64,000 bases of DNA from Saturnia japonica (GCA_033032175.1 CM065319.1:15287018-15351017), one strand, 5' to 3'. Shown: positions 1-16,871, counted from the stretch's first letter. Numbers and translations: made by a program. The notes: a model not told the origin generated them from the letters alone.

Positions 1-3000
1 CACAGGTAAACATGTAGGTCTAGAACTCTGGTTTTTACCTTGATCTGCAAGAGCTAAAATATGTTACTAGAAAGATTTTAAATTTTATATTTAATCGTTT
101 TCATTTATGAATCCTTATGAAGCTTATGCGTCTGCACTCTAGAAGCATTAAACTTTGCACAGAAGTTTCTTATCGTTGGTGAGCACTACGGAAGTTTTTT
201 CAAAATTCAACCCTAAATAATATGCTGTTAAAAAAAAAAGATGATTGCTGAGATGTCGCCGAAGGGAAATCCCATCGGGCAATCCAAAATAGAATGTTAA
301 ATTTTCCGTATTAGAATGTGCGTTATTTGAGAACTTCTGAAACGATTTACTTAGATATAGTTTTCAGGGCTATAAAGGACTGAACCCGAGTTAAGATCAA
401 AGCTAAGATCATCATGCTTATTTAAAAGAGAAAATTAGTATAGATAAAATCACATTAACAATAATAAAAAACAAGACAGTTCACTTTTAATCTGGCAATT
501 ACACTTGGCTCCATAAAACAGCAACAAAACAAAAGGTGAATAATGAAAGTAGTAGATGTAGTAAGAAATATTGAGACTGGTACTACTTCATTAGTTATCT
601 CAATACTAGTACGTATATGACGTGAAGATAGATATTCTAATAATATCAATAATAAAAAGCTCATAGTGGCCGAATTCTTAGGAAAGTCGAATGTCGATCC
701 GATGTTCTCAGGTTAAAACCTCGAGATTTTACAACGAATTTTTCGCAATTCATATTCGACTATCGGCTGACGGTAACGCAAAACATCGTGAGGAAACCAA
801 ATCGCTTTGAGAAATTTTCTTGTATGTGTCAATAATGTAGTGGGGAAAATGAAGAACCTGTGGATTTGTAAGCGTTTGAAATCGCTAGTATGCACTGGTT
901 TGGATATTAAACCGTGTTTTCCTTCGGAAATAGGTGTTGCCCAACAGTGAGACTGCTGGAGCAGTGGTGTTAATAATATATCTATTTTAATTTGTCGGGC
1001 CCAATCAATTTACTCGCTTTTCACAAGAACTGGGATCTTTTCTGATCAAGTGATGGCTTTCACCAAAATGAACGTCACCAAATGAAAACAGAATTCAACT
1101 ATTATTTTGTAATCATAAAATGTGTTTCGCTTAAAAACAAGTTGTCGTATTTTTTTACTTAAAATTAGTTTACTTTAAAATAAATTAAGTTTTATTGGGC
1201 GATGCGGTTATAAATTAGCTTATAAATTATGTAATTAATAACAGAAAAATATGTTATTAACATATTATAGCAGAAATAATTATTTTATAAACCGGTACAT
1301 TTAAAGTTAGCTCTGTTAATATTCAGACCAGTTTTATTTAAAATAATAATATTATGTACTTTTACATAGATTCGCAATGTATGTTTCTTGAAATATAAAC
1401 ATGTTTTTGTATTACTTACTTAAGCATTCAGAACTAACAGGACTCGAGTTATTTTCTATATTAAACATGCAATATGTAACAAAGTACATACACCTAGATA
1501 TGATGGATATAACTAAGGTTGCCAGGTAGAAAAATAAAAAAGGAGAACAGAGAAGTGCTATTTTGAACAAAGGAAGATTTCTGAAAGTAAAGAATGCTAA
1601 AGATCATCAAGCGAGCCGTTGCGTGCTGTTTGCAAACTTCGTACTACGGATAAATTTGAATAAAGAGAGAGAACAGTTTGTGGAAAAAAGGATATATTCT
1701 CCCTTTGGATAACGTATGGCAAATATGGCAAATCTATATATTATGGCACATATTATAGCTGGATTGTGATGAAGTTCATGTGATATTCGAGACACTTAAA
1801 TCTCAACAATATACAACTTAGGATATGTTAGGTTAAACTGTGAGCACGACGCACGAGCCGAGTGAGCGAAGCAAGTTTTGACAACACCTAATTTTGAGTT
1901 CTTCTAAGCTTAGCGTGGTAACCATCTTAGGCCATATCGTTACACATCAAGTTAGATTCTGATCAAACTACAAAAAACGTCCTTTGACCTTTAACTTATT
2001 AAAAAAAAAAACTTATTTACTAACTAGCTTTTATCAGCGGTGTTGAATTCATAAAATTGCAATTTATGCTTTAATTTCATCTCTTTCAAAAGCTGATTAC
2101 CAAAAAGCGGCGAAATACTTATTTCTTTATTTTCAACTGTAAGGCGATATTTCCAATTTTCAAAACTTTCATGTCTTTTATCATTTGCTTAACAGTTCTT
2201 TTTCAAATAATTCCTGCCTAACTTTTATTTTTATAGCGTCTATAATTTCGGCTCTACATTGATCTTTCCTCAGTCATGATTCGTAAATTTTTTGCCTGTT
2301 TATTCATCTTTCGATAATTTTACAAAACGGGTACATCCAGTCATTATTATAAAATACAATGTATGTTATGCGAAACTAAGCGATAAAGCGTTCATTAAAC
2401 CCGCTCTGATATAGTGCGAGGTATATTTTCGTACCGAACTAAATAAACCCAAGGGAAAATAAAAGACTAACGGACCGTCAGTGCCGGATCGTTTATTTTT
2501 GATTCAGTTCATATCTCAGTTGGAGATTTTAAATGGAGGAATAGTTCAACCTATAACTGACGACGTTTATCATTCTTTAATCACAATAAAAAACTAACTC
2601 TACTGCATTAAAAATAACGTGCAAATTATATATTAAATCATTGTAAACGTATTTAACGAGTTCTTCGACTTTTAGTAGCAGTTTATAACGTGTTTGTTCA
2701 CTCCTTAATTCAACGTTTACGTTACGATAACAGTAATAAACTTGTTTTTGTTTCTAATCTATTTTCATGTTTAGTAATCAATAACTCTTTAATAAAATAC
2801 TTTAGAAATTGTATAAAAATATTGGTAACTACTTATACGCGGGAGGACGCCAAAGTTTTATTTTACATGTTCTTAAATCATCAACAAGGCATTCAGAGTG
2901 TTTAGTATTACAATATTGCCTATTTAAATGTCTAAAACAAGCTAACGGAAAATAGAAACTAACGTGTGAGACATTCTTTTAAACAACAAGGCGCTAGCTT

Positions 3001-3558
3001 CTTAATTAAATTATTATTCGTGCTAAGGAGTGGGCTCTTGAAGCTGTTATTGTTATCATGAACTGTGAAACATACCGTTCATTTTAAGTACCTCGTTCCC
3101 AGTTCTTGACTCACAGGCGACATGATTCTGTTTTGAACTAATCCATTATTAAGGTTCGAAAAACCAAATCATCTCATTTACTCTTTGTGAGTTACATTGG
3201 GACACGTACTACATACAACACATAGTACATCAACTAATCATCTAACTAATAAAATATAAATAGAAACATCTCATAAGTTTCAATGGGTGTATGGTGGACT
3301 AATATCATTACTTATGTCATGAAATAGTTTAACTCAGTTTTGTAGAATCATATTACCTAGTCCATCCAGTAAAACAGTCATTGTGTTTACGTAACATTCG
3401 TACATTCCCTCGATTGAACTTTGGCGTCGTCAATAGTGTATCGAACCGACCGCGACACGATGTATTTAGTTGTTATTGTTTAGATATTTTCAGTATTATT
3501 ATAAATATTTAAAAGCATTCCTAAACTTGGTTACTTAATATATAACTTATGAGTACAC
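1..3558. other. no gene recognised
   Basis: AT-rich DNA with only short frames lacking motifs. No terminal repeats or SINE promoter boxes were found. Confidence 0.5.
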
Positions 3559-3672
3559 TAGGCTCGCCCGCTATTACATGGAACCTAAAAACATACCCTG
3601 CGAAGTGTGGGTGTAGATTAGTACACCTCTGCCTAATCCTTGGGGATACAGGCGTGATGTTATGTTATGTTA
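3559..3672 (+). repeat. SINE family A, 5'-truncated copy
   Basis: Contains only the 3' part, from 'ggctcgcccgctattacatg' through 'tgcctaatccttggggatac' and 'aggcgtgatgttatgttatg'. The tRNA-like head is absent, as expected of 5'-truncated retroposition. Confidence 0.8.
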
Positions 3673-5757
3673 ACTTATAATATGTTGGATCTTGTGAGCA
3701 ATATCGGTTCCCGTCGTCCTGCAAGCTGACAAATCGGTTCGGTTCTGCGCAGATGTATCGGGATGTGAGCGAACTCGCGAGCCGAGCATTAATATTTGCC
3801 CACCTCACTAGACGCTTCCAGTCTCGCGATAATTGGGTGACTGTTGCCGACCGATCAATTTAGCTGGTGGCTTACACTGGAATTCATAGTCGGCTGGTGA
3901 ACAGTCCCCTAAAATTCACCGTTCAGCATTCGTGTAGATAGCGGTTGAATGTTGAATGGCCTGTTTTTGTCTTTCATAAACAATCAGTAAAGATTCCCCT
4001 AGCTAAATACATTTTCACACGATATTGTCTATTAAAAAGCATGTTATTTATGAAAATTGTGTATTGCTGTCGTCATTGGCGTTCCATTGATTTATAACAT
4101 TATAAACTTTAGCGTGCGTGATTTCAGACAAAGAGGCATAATTATGTGTAGAAAGGGCTTCCTTCGTAAATCTATATCGACGACGAAATTCCATATCGCT
4201 GTAGAATTCCATATGGTTAAGCATTGCCTTAACCTTAAATTGCCTTGCCTTAAATTTATAATATCATTATATTATAAATTTTACTTATAATATCATTGGG
4301 TTAAGGTGATTTTGAATATAATGTTTGGACTCTTATTATAACTCACATGTCGTGCATAACTTCATCGGTCACTAGAGTACTTTTAAAACTCAAGTCACTT
4401 TCTACTTCCATTTTTATTAAAAAACACAAATAAAAATAACATGCAAATTTTAGAATTAATTTATTAATTTATTATAAAGCAAGGGGAGACTGTTTGGTTG
4501 ACGAAATTCGGTCAGTCACCAGCACCTATAACATCTGTCAAATTAGGAGTTTCTTTTGTCTATGAAAAAATAAGGTTGAAAGGTTAAATTCGCCGCATAG
4601 CGTCAGAATTGTCCCCTAGAGGAGTCCCCATCCTGACTCCAGTGTTAATCAATTTGTTTTAAGAGTAAGTATTCTAGCTCGATAAATTTGACGGGAATAC
4701 ATTCCAAATATAAACGTTGACCGTTAAGAAATAAAAATCAATGGACAATATCGATCGTCTCACGAATATCACTAGATAGGATGTACAACTGATTTCGAGG
4801 CACTATGACCATTATTTTTCTTTACCTATGAGAGCCGTATTATCGAGTACACATTTCATTATCGCAATTTCATTGTCCGTACACCATACAACGAACCGTG
4901 TTCAGTTGAAACTGATTTGGGCGCTTAAAATGTTATACAGCCACCCTTTTACATCAAAGTATGTATAACTCATGGTTTTTATATACCGTGATATAAAGAA
5001 GACCCATTCGGTTATATTGCTGTTTTATTATTATTATTATTTCAAATACTTAGATAACGTACAATTATTAAGAATTTTATACTCCGACCGTGTTTCAGAT
5101 TGATGACGTATGTGATAAACATAGAGTATTATATCGAGTCTCTATGTCATATAATAAAGTGTTCAATAGTTCGAGACCGTTAGCTCGGTGTTATCCGGCT
5201 AAATTTAGACGATCGTTATTGAAACAAAAAGAAAAATACAAAGATTTTTTACTGCTCTATTCAAATTTACTTTTAAACATAACAATGCTATCATCGGTAT
5301 TTTTATACTTTTATTTTTATTGGCGTACCTATATTTTATAGTTTATGCATCTGCTCAACGCCATGAGTAGGGCTGCCAACCTTAGTGCATGAATTTTCGG
5401 GATATATGCAAACATAACACGGGACGTTGCGTTGCTAAATAAAGCGGGACGTAGCTATCAAAATACGAATATGAAGGCGAGAAATATAAATAGATTTCGT
5501 TATCATATTCAATAATACGTATTATTAATCTGGCATACAACAAATTTTATGAATTGAAACATTATAAACTAATAATAAATATTAGTTATAATTATGAAGT
5601 CTTTGATTAGTTTAACCATACAATTAGGAAAGAAGCTTGAAGAAGTAAATGCATCACTTCTACTCATGACCGAAAATTTAGTCGTACTTTAATGCACACA
5701 TGTTTCGTTGGACCCATCCTCTATTGGCTTAACAAGCCGAATTATTAAAAAGGAATT
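3673..5757. other. no gene recognised; one GC-richer segment
   Basis: 3700-3960 is GC-richer than its flanks ('cgggatgtgagcgaactcgc', 'agtctcgcgataattgggtg') but has no coding frame. It could be a first exon or repeat remnant. The frames at 4057-4290 and 5090-5341 have no recognisable motif. Confidence 0.45.
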
Positions 5758-5981
5758 AAAAAACCAGGCTGCAATAAAAACACTTATAAAAATTAGTATA
5801 TATGATTCAAAGACGTAGTACTTAAATTTTATATAGCCTAAATCACGCCCACAATTGAGACGAATCTAACGACACCTCGTATAATAAAATCCACTAAGCT
5901 ATTTAGGCTACAGAGCGTGCCAATACGTACATACATACACTCGAAAAACATAATTCTCCTTTTTCGCAGTCGGGTAAAAAT
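5758..5981 (+). repeat. MITE-like element with 'aacccgactgc' ends, copy 1
   Basis: The left end 'aaaaaaccaggctgcaataa' and inverted right end (from 'cgcagtcgggtaaaaat') form short terminal inverted repeats. The body matches 16312-16537: 'gacgtagtacttaaatttta', 'tatagcctaaatcacgcc' and 'ataataaaatccactaagct'. Confidence 0.7.
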
Positions 5982-6839
5982 GGAACGTCGCGTCACGTCT
6001 TTCGGGTCTCGCGGGATGGTTGGCAACCCTAGCCCTTTGTGAGCTACAGCGAGCGGATGATATACTATGGTAACTTTCCTTTGTCTTGCATCATTATTTG
6101 AATACTGTTTAATTTATCGGAATAAATAATTGTTTGAACGGCAAAACCCGTTGACATAAAACTTCGTAGAACATATTGGCTTTATAGACGCGAAGCTTAG
6201 GACTCTTTTTTTTCTAGTATTAATTTAAAATTTCTGACTTAGACAAGCTAAATTTTGTAAATGCTATATATGGACACAAATTAGTCATCCCGTTACTTAA
6301 GCTTAATAAAACCAAGAAAAGTGTTTTAAGTAACAGTGTTAAGTTCTATAATAATATCTCTAAGCACATTACCGATTTGTCGGACACTATGTTCAAGGAC
6401 CAAGTCTAGCAGGTTTTACAAAAGGTTATTATAGAGTGAACGATGCTCATATCTGGAAATACATAATTCTCTTTCTGTACATCCACATAATTATTATTAT
6501 AAGAGTTAAAAATAGTTGAATGGATAAAACCGATCGAGTTTCTTGCCGTTTCTTAGCGCGTAAATTTAATAAACATTTTTTTGATTTTATTACAAGGACA
6601 GGGAGACAAGCAAGGTAATATTAATATCAAATTCATAGATTTAACGTATTAATATATAAGTCAATAGTTAAATTATTATATTCCGTACTAGTTTGACAAA
6701 TTGACTGTACAACACGTGATGATAAGTACGGTAGTTACAGTCCAAAACCAACGGCGACCGCTGCGGTGACTGATTCCATAAAGCGATCGTCGACGTCTTG
6801 ACTGCTGTAATGACTCTTCATATCTCATTTGAGGAACCC

Positions 6840-7397
6840 AATATCATAAGGGGGGATACGGTGGTTGGGAGACCCACCACTTCCACCCTCTCCTGGAGTA
6901 ACTCAAGCCTATATAGCTCCGTTCCCTCAGTGAGGAGTCTTTGAGACCGGCAGCCGCTCGCGCGATAAAGTATCACTGCACTTCCATTCACTAGCAACCA
7001 ACAGACACCATTACACCGCACCACCACATGCACACCACACAAGTACATAAGTTCTGTAGAGGAACTTTTTTTTTTCTTTTTTTGTACTAGTTAGTTTAAA
7101 CAAAAATTTACACATCACTAAATAGGTACATAGACACATGTTCCTTCTTTTCTCCTAGGAGGCAGGATGTATGTTACTTTAGCTGAAATTTCTAAGGATA
7201 GGGAGTTAGCCAGTTCGCGACTTAATTGCAACTACGGCAACAGTCCAAGCCGAGGTTCGGCCACTTTAGCAACCTTGAGCATTGTCGCCATGCTCGAGTG
7301 CCTTAAGCGCTGGCCTTCAAGCCACGGTGAAGCTGTAAAAGCCGTCTGAGGCTTCAGAATCCCTATGGCTAACAGTGTAGTTAGATAGGAAAAAGAA
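6840..7397 (+). repeat. dispersed repeat family C, long copy
   Basis: It shares ordered blocks with the - strand copy at 51900-52262 and the + copy at 25008-25310. These are a 5' part with 'cgcgcgataaagt', then 'gtacataagttctgtagagg', 'aggcaggatgtatgttactt', 'ccagttcgcgacttaattgc', and a tail with 'ggtgaagctgtaaaagccgt' and 'ggctaacagtgtagtta'. No coding capacity is recognised. It is probably a nonautonomous retroelement. The short ORFs here are shadows. Confidence 0.75.
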
Positions 7398-7904
7398 AAG
7401 ACGTTGACTGAAAGATCATTTCACATGAGTACGATATTGTTTTCTACAAAATATCCGTAATATTTTACTTATCCCTCTAACTTAATTGATGTTATGAAAA
7501 AGTAGCCTGTTTACGTTTTATTATAACATAACGAGCTAAGTTGTAAACATGTCAAATTTTAAAATAATAAGCAATTAACGAAGGCGGAAAAAACAAGTAT
7601 GAAACGCAAAATTATGTTATTGTTTTATATGGAAATTTTATTTTTATAACATCCGTTAGAGCGACGATTAATATCGAATTTATTATATTTGACTTCGAGT
7701 CCGCATCCGATAACTGGAAGCGCTACAAATACATTTTTTTAATAATGGCACGGCATGGCATTGTTCTGCTCTCTACCTGATCGTGAATACAGTTCATTGA
7801 AACGACAACCTCCGACCCTCTCGGCAACTGGATATGATAAAGCTGGTGATCCTAAACGTGACAATCCCTAAAGAGAGTCACGGTGATGGACTTATATCAC
7901 ACCC

Positions 7905-8281
7905 TATATATTATATTATACTAACAATAATAAAGCGGAAAAGTTTCTTGTTTGTTTAAACACGCTAATCTCTGCGAAACTATCAGTCGGATTTGAATAA
8001 TTATTTTTGTATATATTAGCTAGATTCACGTGGAATAGTAATAGGCTATCTAGTATTAGGCTACACCTCTCAGCGAGCCTTGAATTTTGATTTTTGTTAA
8101 GTAAGTCGAAATTTATTACAACATATAGACAATTTTATAAGTTAAATTTTGCTTGTTATAATATGTTATTTGAATACGTAGTTTAGGAGATAATGAAAAA
8201 TTTAAATTATTTGTACTTGCGGGAAGTGAGAACAATAATTATGATAAACTACACGGGTGAAACCGTGGGGCATAGCTAGTC
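7905..8281 (-). repeat. dispersed repeat family D, complete-looking copy
   Basis: On the - strand it starts 'actagctatgccccacggtt' and ends with 'gcagagattagcgtgtttaa' and 'ctttattattgttagtat'. The same head and tail occur at 17949-18803 (+). I associate this head and tail with very abundant noncoding repeats of moths and butterflies. Confidence 0.65.
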
Positions 8282-12589
<4,308 letters not shown>

Positions 12590-12780
12590 GTACAATTAAT
12601 AAAATTAACGTGTCTGTTCGTAATGTTAAAATAACAGCTTTTTACTAAATGCATATCAAAATATATACGATACCTATAACTAAAAACCCATTTTAAAATT
12701 TTTGTCTGTCCGTCTGTTTGTCTGTCTGCTCTCGCGGGAATTCTGTAGTCCACGAGAGCGAAACAACGGACACAGCTAGT
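12590..12780 (-). repeat. dispersed repeat related to family D, antisense copy
   Basis: The + strand shows 'tttttactaaatgcatatca', a 'tctg/tccg' tandem segment (12707-12728) and 'gggaattctgtagtccacga', ending 'gacacagctagt', the reverse of the family start. The ORFs here are shadows. Confidence 0.65.
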
Positions 12781-13053
12781 GTACTTTATGTATCGATACA
12801 TAATTTTGCGGATACGATAGCGATGTTGATTTGTAGTGGAATTATGTGCGTTAAAGATATCGAAAGTTTAGTATTAAATAAAATAAACATTGAAGTATGT
12901 AGATTCATACGAATGTCATGTAAATATTGTTCGAGGATACTATAAAAACCTTCTGGATGAAAAACACTTAGATATACCAACTTTTAAAGTAAGATAAAAA
13001 GATACGTAATTTTAATAAAATGCATTATCATCACCATTATAATATTAATACGT

Positions 13054-13393
13054 GGAGAGAAAACTTCGGACCCCTTTTTAAGCATATTGCCTGCACGGAG
13101 GACTGTCAGGTTTGGCATGGTTAAAGTGTATATGGAGAAGGAGTGCAGAAAGCTGCAATTTATTTATAATATCTGTTACTGATATATTAAACTAAATAAA
13201 TTAATACTGCGCGTCCTAAACCTGACCAGTGCCATTGAACTTAGACCCCCAAAAAATTGACATTGTCACTCAATGGAAAGTGACAGCAAGTGATATAATA
13301 TTCATTGTTTAGGTTCATACTGCAAATGTCAAACAGAAAATAGTCTATGATTTAAAAGTCGCCGGTCGAATTTCGTACACTGGGCGATCGCTA
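13054..13393 (+). repeat. repeat family E, copy 1 (about 340 bp)
   Basis: One of three near full-length copies in the same orientation (also 25472-25815 and 27984-28327). Shared landmarks are 'gaaaacttcggacc', 'taagcatattgcctgcacgg', 'ccagtgccattgaacttaga', 'gacattgtcactcaatg' and a terminal 'ggtcgaatttcg' block ending in 'cgcta'. No ORF and no inverted ends are seen. Confidence 0.85.
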
Positions 13394-13789
13394 TTTTATG
13401 GTTTAAAAAGTCGCGAAATTGAAAGGCCTACTTGGCATGGATAAAAGTCATGTTACTTTTCTGTTCCAAAATAACATTGAAAATAAAATAATGGCGAACA
13501 AACTGGTTACATATATGTTGAAATATAATATTATCATTTTATAGAAAATGGTGCTCAAATCATCGTAACAGTTTATTTATTGTGAAGCCTTTAGTGATGT
13601 GCATGTATTTGCATAATTTATTGTCGGTAAAACGGATTATAAGCTTTTGAATAGTTTTCTATTTATATTTATTTATTTAAGCAAAAGTATACATATATAA
13701 ATGAAGTATTATACAATACTTTAAATTTTTACCTATTATACATATTACATCTATATTAATAAATTTGTTGTTCTGTTTGTATATGTAAT

Positions 13790-13951
13790 ATGTTTTCTAA
13801 TTTCCCGATAGGCAGGCTATATAAAGGATCACGGATATGTCCTCTATTCGGCTGAGTGCCCTCTGCGTTCGCCCCCAAGTCCGGTGAAGCTGTATAAGCC
13901 GCAGCGGCTTTAGGGTCCCTAAGGCTAACAGTGTAAACAGATCTAAAAAAA
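13790..13951 (+). repeat. family C repeat remnant leading into the 90-bp array
   Basis: The segment 'ctgagtgccctctgcgttcg' then 'ggtgaagctgtataagccgc' and 'aaggctaacagtgtaaac' matches the 3' half of family C copies near 7280-7370 and 32300-32400. It is the diverged first unit from which the array appears to have grown. Confidence 0.7.
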
Positions 13952-15050
13952 ATGTCCTTCATTTTAAAGTTCGGTGAAGTTGTAAATGCCGTCGGAGGCT
14001 CCAAGGCCCCTGAGGCTAACAGTATAGTCAGTCAGAAAAAAATGTCCTTCATTTTAAAGCTCGGTGAAGTTGTAAATGCCGTCGGAGGCTCCAAGGCACC
14101 TGAGGCTAACAGTATAGTCAGTAAAAAAAAAATGTCCTTCATTTTAAAGTTCGGTGAAGTTGTAAATGCCGTCGGAGGCTCCAAGGCCCCTGAGGCTAAC
14201 AGTATAGTCAGTCAGAAAAAAATGTCCTTCATTTTAAAGCTCGGTGAAGTTGTAAATGCCGTCGGAGGCTCCAAGGCCCCTGAGGCTAACAGTATAGTCA
14301 GTCAGAAAAAAATGTCCTTCATTTTAAAGCTCGGTGAAGTTGTAAATGCCGTCGGAGGCTCCAAGGCCCCTGAGGCTAACAGTATAGTCAGTCAGAAAAA
14401 AATGTCCTTCATTTTAAAGCTCGGTGAAGTTGTAAATGCCGTCGGAGGCTCCAAGGCCCTTGAGGCTAACAGTATAGTCAGTAAAAAAAAATGTCCTTCA
14501 TTTTAAAGTTCGGTGAAGTTGTAAATGCCGTCGGAGGCTCCAAGGCCCCTGAGGCTAACAGTATAGTCAGTCAGAAAAAAATGTCCTTCATTTTAAAGCT
14601 CGGTGAAGTTGTAAATGCCGTCGGAGGCTCCAAGGCCCCTGAGGCTAACAGTATAGTCAGTCAGAAAAAAATGTTCTTCATTTTAAAGTTCGGTGAAGTT
14701 ATAAATGCCGTCGGAGGCTCCAAGGCCCCTGAGGCTAACAGTATAGTCAGTCAGAAAAAAATGTCCTTCATTTTAAATCTCGGTGAAGTTGTAAATGCCG
14801 TCGGAGGCTCCAAGGCCCCTGAGGCTAACAGTATAGTCAGTAAAAAAAAAATGTCCTTCATTTTAAAGTTCGGTGAAGTTGTAAATGCCGTCGGAGGCTC
14901 CAAGGCCCCTGAGGCTAACAGTATAGTCAGTCAGAAAAAAATGTCCTTCATTTTAAAGCTCGGTGAAGTTGTAAATGCCGTCGGAGGCTCCAAGGCCCCT
15001 GAGGCTAACAGTATAGCCAGTAAAAAAAAAATGTCCTTCATTTTTTTATG
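13952..15050 (+). repeat. 90-bp tandem array (12 full units plus a partial)
   Basis: Units start at 13952, 14042, 14132, 14222, 14312, 14402, 14491, 14581, 14671, 14761, 14851, 14941 and 15031 (partial). All are 90 bp except the sixth, which is 89 bp. Units differ at very few positions (ttcggt versus ctcggt; gtcagaaaaaa versus gtaaaaaaaaa). Because 90 is a multiple of three and the unit has no stop in this frame, each half of the array is open, giving a repeating MSFILKFGEVVNAVGGS peptide. The single 1-bp loss at 14490 breaks the frame in two. The unit resembles the 3' tails of dispersed repeat family C (7300-7390, 32310-32400), so I read it as amplified repeat DNA, not a gene. Confidence 0.95.
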
Positions 15051-15627
15051 TTTGTTTATATGTCTAGATTTCAACGGCTTGTCCGATTCTTACTATTTTT
15101 TGTACACTTAAGCTTATGTCATTGGTCACAATTGATAGGATTTTAGAAAAATAATCCTAGAACATATTTTTTTATTGGTTCTTGAAAGAACCAATAAAAT
15201 TATGGTATAACTCATTCCATAATTGATGGGCTGTAGGAATTATCAATAATTTATTTAGAAATCATAAGAAGAAAGTTCTTAACCGACTTTGATGAAAATT
15301 TATCACTGGAAGTACATGCCATTACTCAGTTGATAGGTTATATTATGAATTGCCAACAATATGAGTACCGCTAGTATTATATATATATACTGATACTTGT
15401 CTCTGATATCTCCAATAGTAAAATCTGAGAGGCATTTCAGTGAATATTGTTGTGTACGAGACGTTCATACACAATCTATGAATAATTACTGTATTTGTAG
15501 TTTAGGTGCATCAGTAGTGATAATAGACAAGTCATTAGTCACACACAAAAATTAGAATGGTAATCTAGTATAGTTGCCACAAAAATAATAATATAAATGA
15601 ATGCAAAATTCCCAGCCATGTATTAGG

Positions 15628-16112
15628 GTCGGAACACAAAATTGCGAATCGCTGCGATGTGACCGCGACGTGCGTCTCTGCGTCGCAACGCAGAAAAATA
15701 AGACGCAAATCGCTGCGATGTGATTTCGCGCGGCAAGGCAGCTCACTGCCACAGTTCGGGTGACGGTGTAAAACTAACAAGCAAATCGCTGCGATGTGAT
15801 TTCGCGCGGCAAGGCAGCTCTCACTGCCACAGTTCGGGTGACGGTAGAAAACTAAGAAGCAACTTGCTGCGATGTGATTTTGTGCGGCAAGGCTGCTCAC
15901 TGCCACAGTGCGGGTGATGGTGGAAAACTAAGAAGCAAATTGCTACGATGTGATTTTGTGTGGCAAGGCGTCTGCTACAGTTCAGGTGACAATGCCAGTC
16001 CGATGCGATTAAGTTCGTTAGTTCTTGCGATGCGTGGCGTCATGCGAGCAACGCTAATCTCTACGGTGCGAAACCGTATCGCAGTTTTGGCCTTTGGTTC
16101 TTACAGAGTTAT
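15628..16112. mobile_element. possible DNA element around the 75-78-bp repeat
   Basis: Sequence on both sides of the tandem block is similar in style. On the left is 'aacacaaaattgcgaatcgc'. On the right, inverted, is 'aggccaaaactgcgatacgg' followed by a 'ttcgca' word. The block and flanks are GC-richer than the surroundings. The termini match only loosely, so calling it one element is tentative. Confidence 0.35.
15705..15990 (+). repeat. 75-78-bp tandem repeat, three full units and one partial
   Basis: Units begin at 15705, 15781, 15859 and 15934 with variants of 'gcaaatcgctgcgatgtgat', then 'cggcaaggcagctcactgcc' and 'acagttcgggtgacggt'. The units diverge progressively from left to right. 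The frames through it are coincidental. Confidence 0.9.
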
Positions 16113-16311
16113 ATAAAAGGAAGTACATGTTAAAAGGTCTATACTATGGAAGATTAGTTACAAAATGCCTTTATGTTTGTAAGCCATTGCTGGCCCCGTA
16201 AATGCTGTTCTGCACTTCCAGTAGGCAATAACTCAACCACATCGTCACGTATAGCGTTCGGGATAGCATAAATCTTTCTCCATAAAATAATCTAAATATT
16301 AAAAGAAAACA

Positions 16312-16537
16312 CAAAAACCCGACTGCAATAAAAAACCTTTGAGTAAAAAATATGTATATTTTTATTTTATTCCCAGACGTCGTACTTAAATATGATATAG
16401 CCTTGTAACCGTGAGACACGTCGTATGCTAAAATCCATGAAGCCGTTTACGCTATAAAGCGTGACAAGAAATATACATTCAGCCGTATACATGAACATGG
16501 AAAACATAACCCTCCTTTTACGCAGTCGGGTAAAAAT
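16312..16537 (+). repeat. MITE-like element with 'aacccgactgc' ends, copy 2
   Basis: About 225 bp, left end 'caaaaacccgactgcaataa' and right end 'acgcagtcgggtaaaaatc', which is the left end inverted. Same order of internal blocks as the copy at 5758-5981, in the same orientation. Confidence 0.75.
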
Positions 16538-16636
16538 CATAGATCTATCAAATTTCATAGTGATCGGTCAAACAGTGTTGGAGCTTTATTTATCGTTATG
16601 ACCAAAATCTTACCTGACTTGAAGTGATGATATGAT

Positions 16637-16871
16637 TTGGCCTAAGATGGTAACACGCTAAGCCTAGTGGAAGACTGGCTCTCAAGTGCAGCTACCGGAA
16701 CACACCTATTGGTGTTTGGCGACAGATTTTCAATTTAAGGGTAGTAGCCAGCCAGGCGGGTATTAGAATAAGCTCTACCACCATGCTATGGTTTCATCAC
16801 GATGTTATCCTTCACCGAAACGTCAGGCACATTGCAGGGATTCGAACTCAGCCATCATTGCTTCGATATCC
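16637..16871 (-). repeat. SINE family B copy
   Basis: An antisense copy with 'tggctctcaagtgcagctac', 'tttggcgacagattttcaat', 'ccatgctatggtttcatcac' and the B box complement 'gggattcgaactc'. Confidence 0.82.

Noticed and set aside
4057..4290. 77-residue + strand ORF
   Set aside because: No recognisable motif, not clearly started by a strong context, and it ends in repetitive Ile/Tyr/Leu/Lys sequence from AT-rich DNA.
13952..15050. CRISPR array
   Set aside because: The repeats are contiguous 90-bp units without unique spacers, in a eukaryotic context.
13952..15111. Two large + strand ORFs reading a 30-residue repeat
   Set aside because: They are explained by a stop-free 90-bp tandem unit derived from a noncoding dispersed repeat. 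A frame slip in the middle and lack of any flanking gene structure argue against a real protein.
15552..16116. Several overlapping ORFs of 65-113 residues on both strands
   Set aside because: All run through the 75-78-bp tandem repeat and change frame with unit length; they are repeat artefacts.
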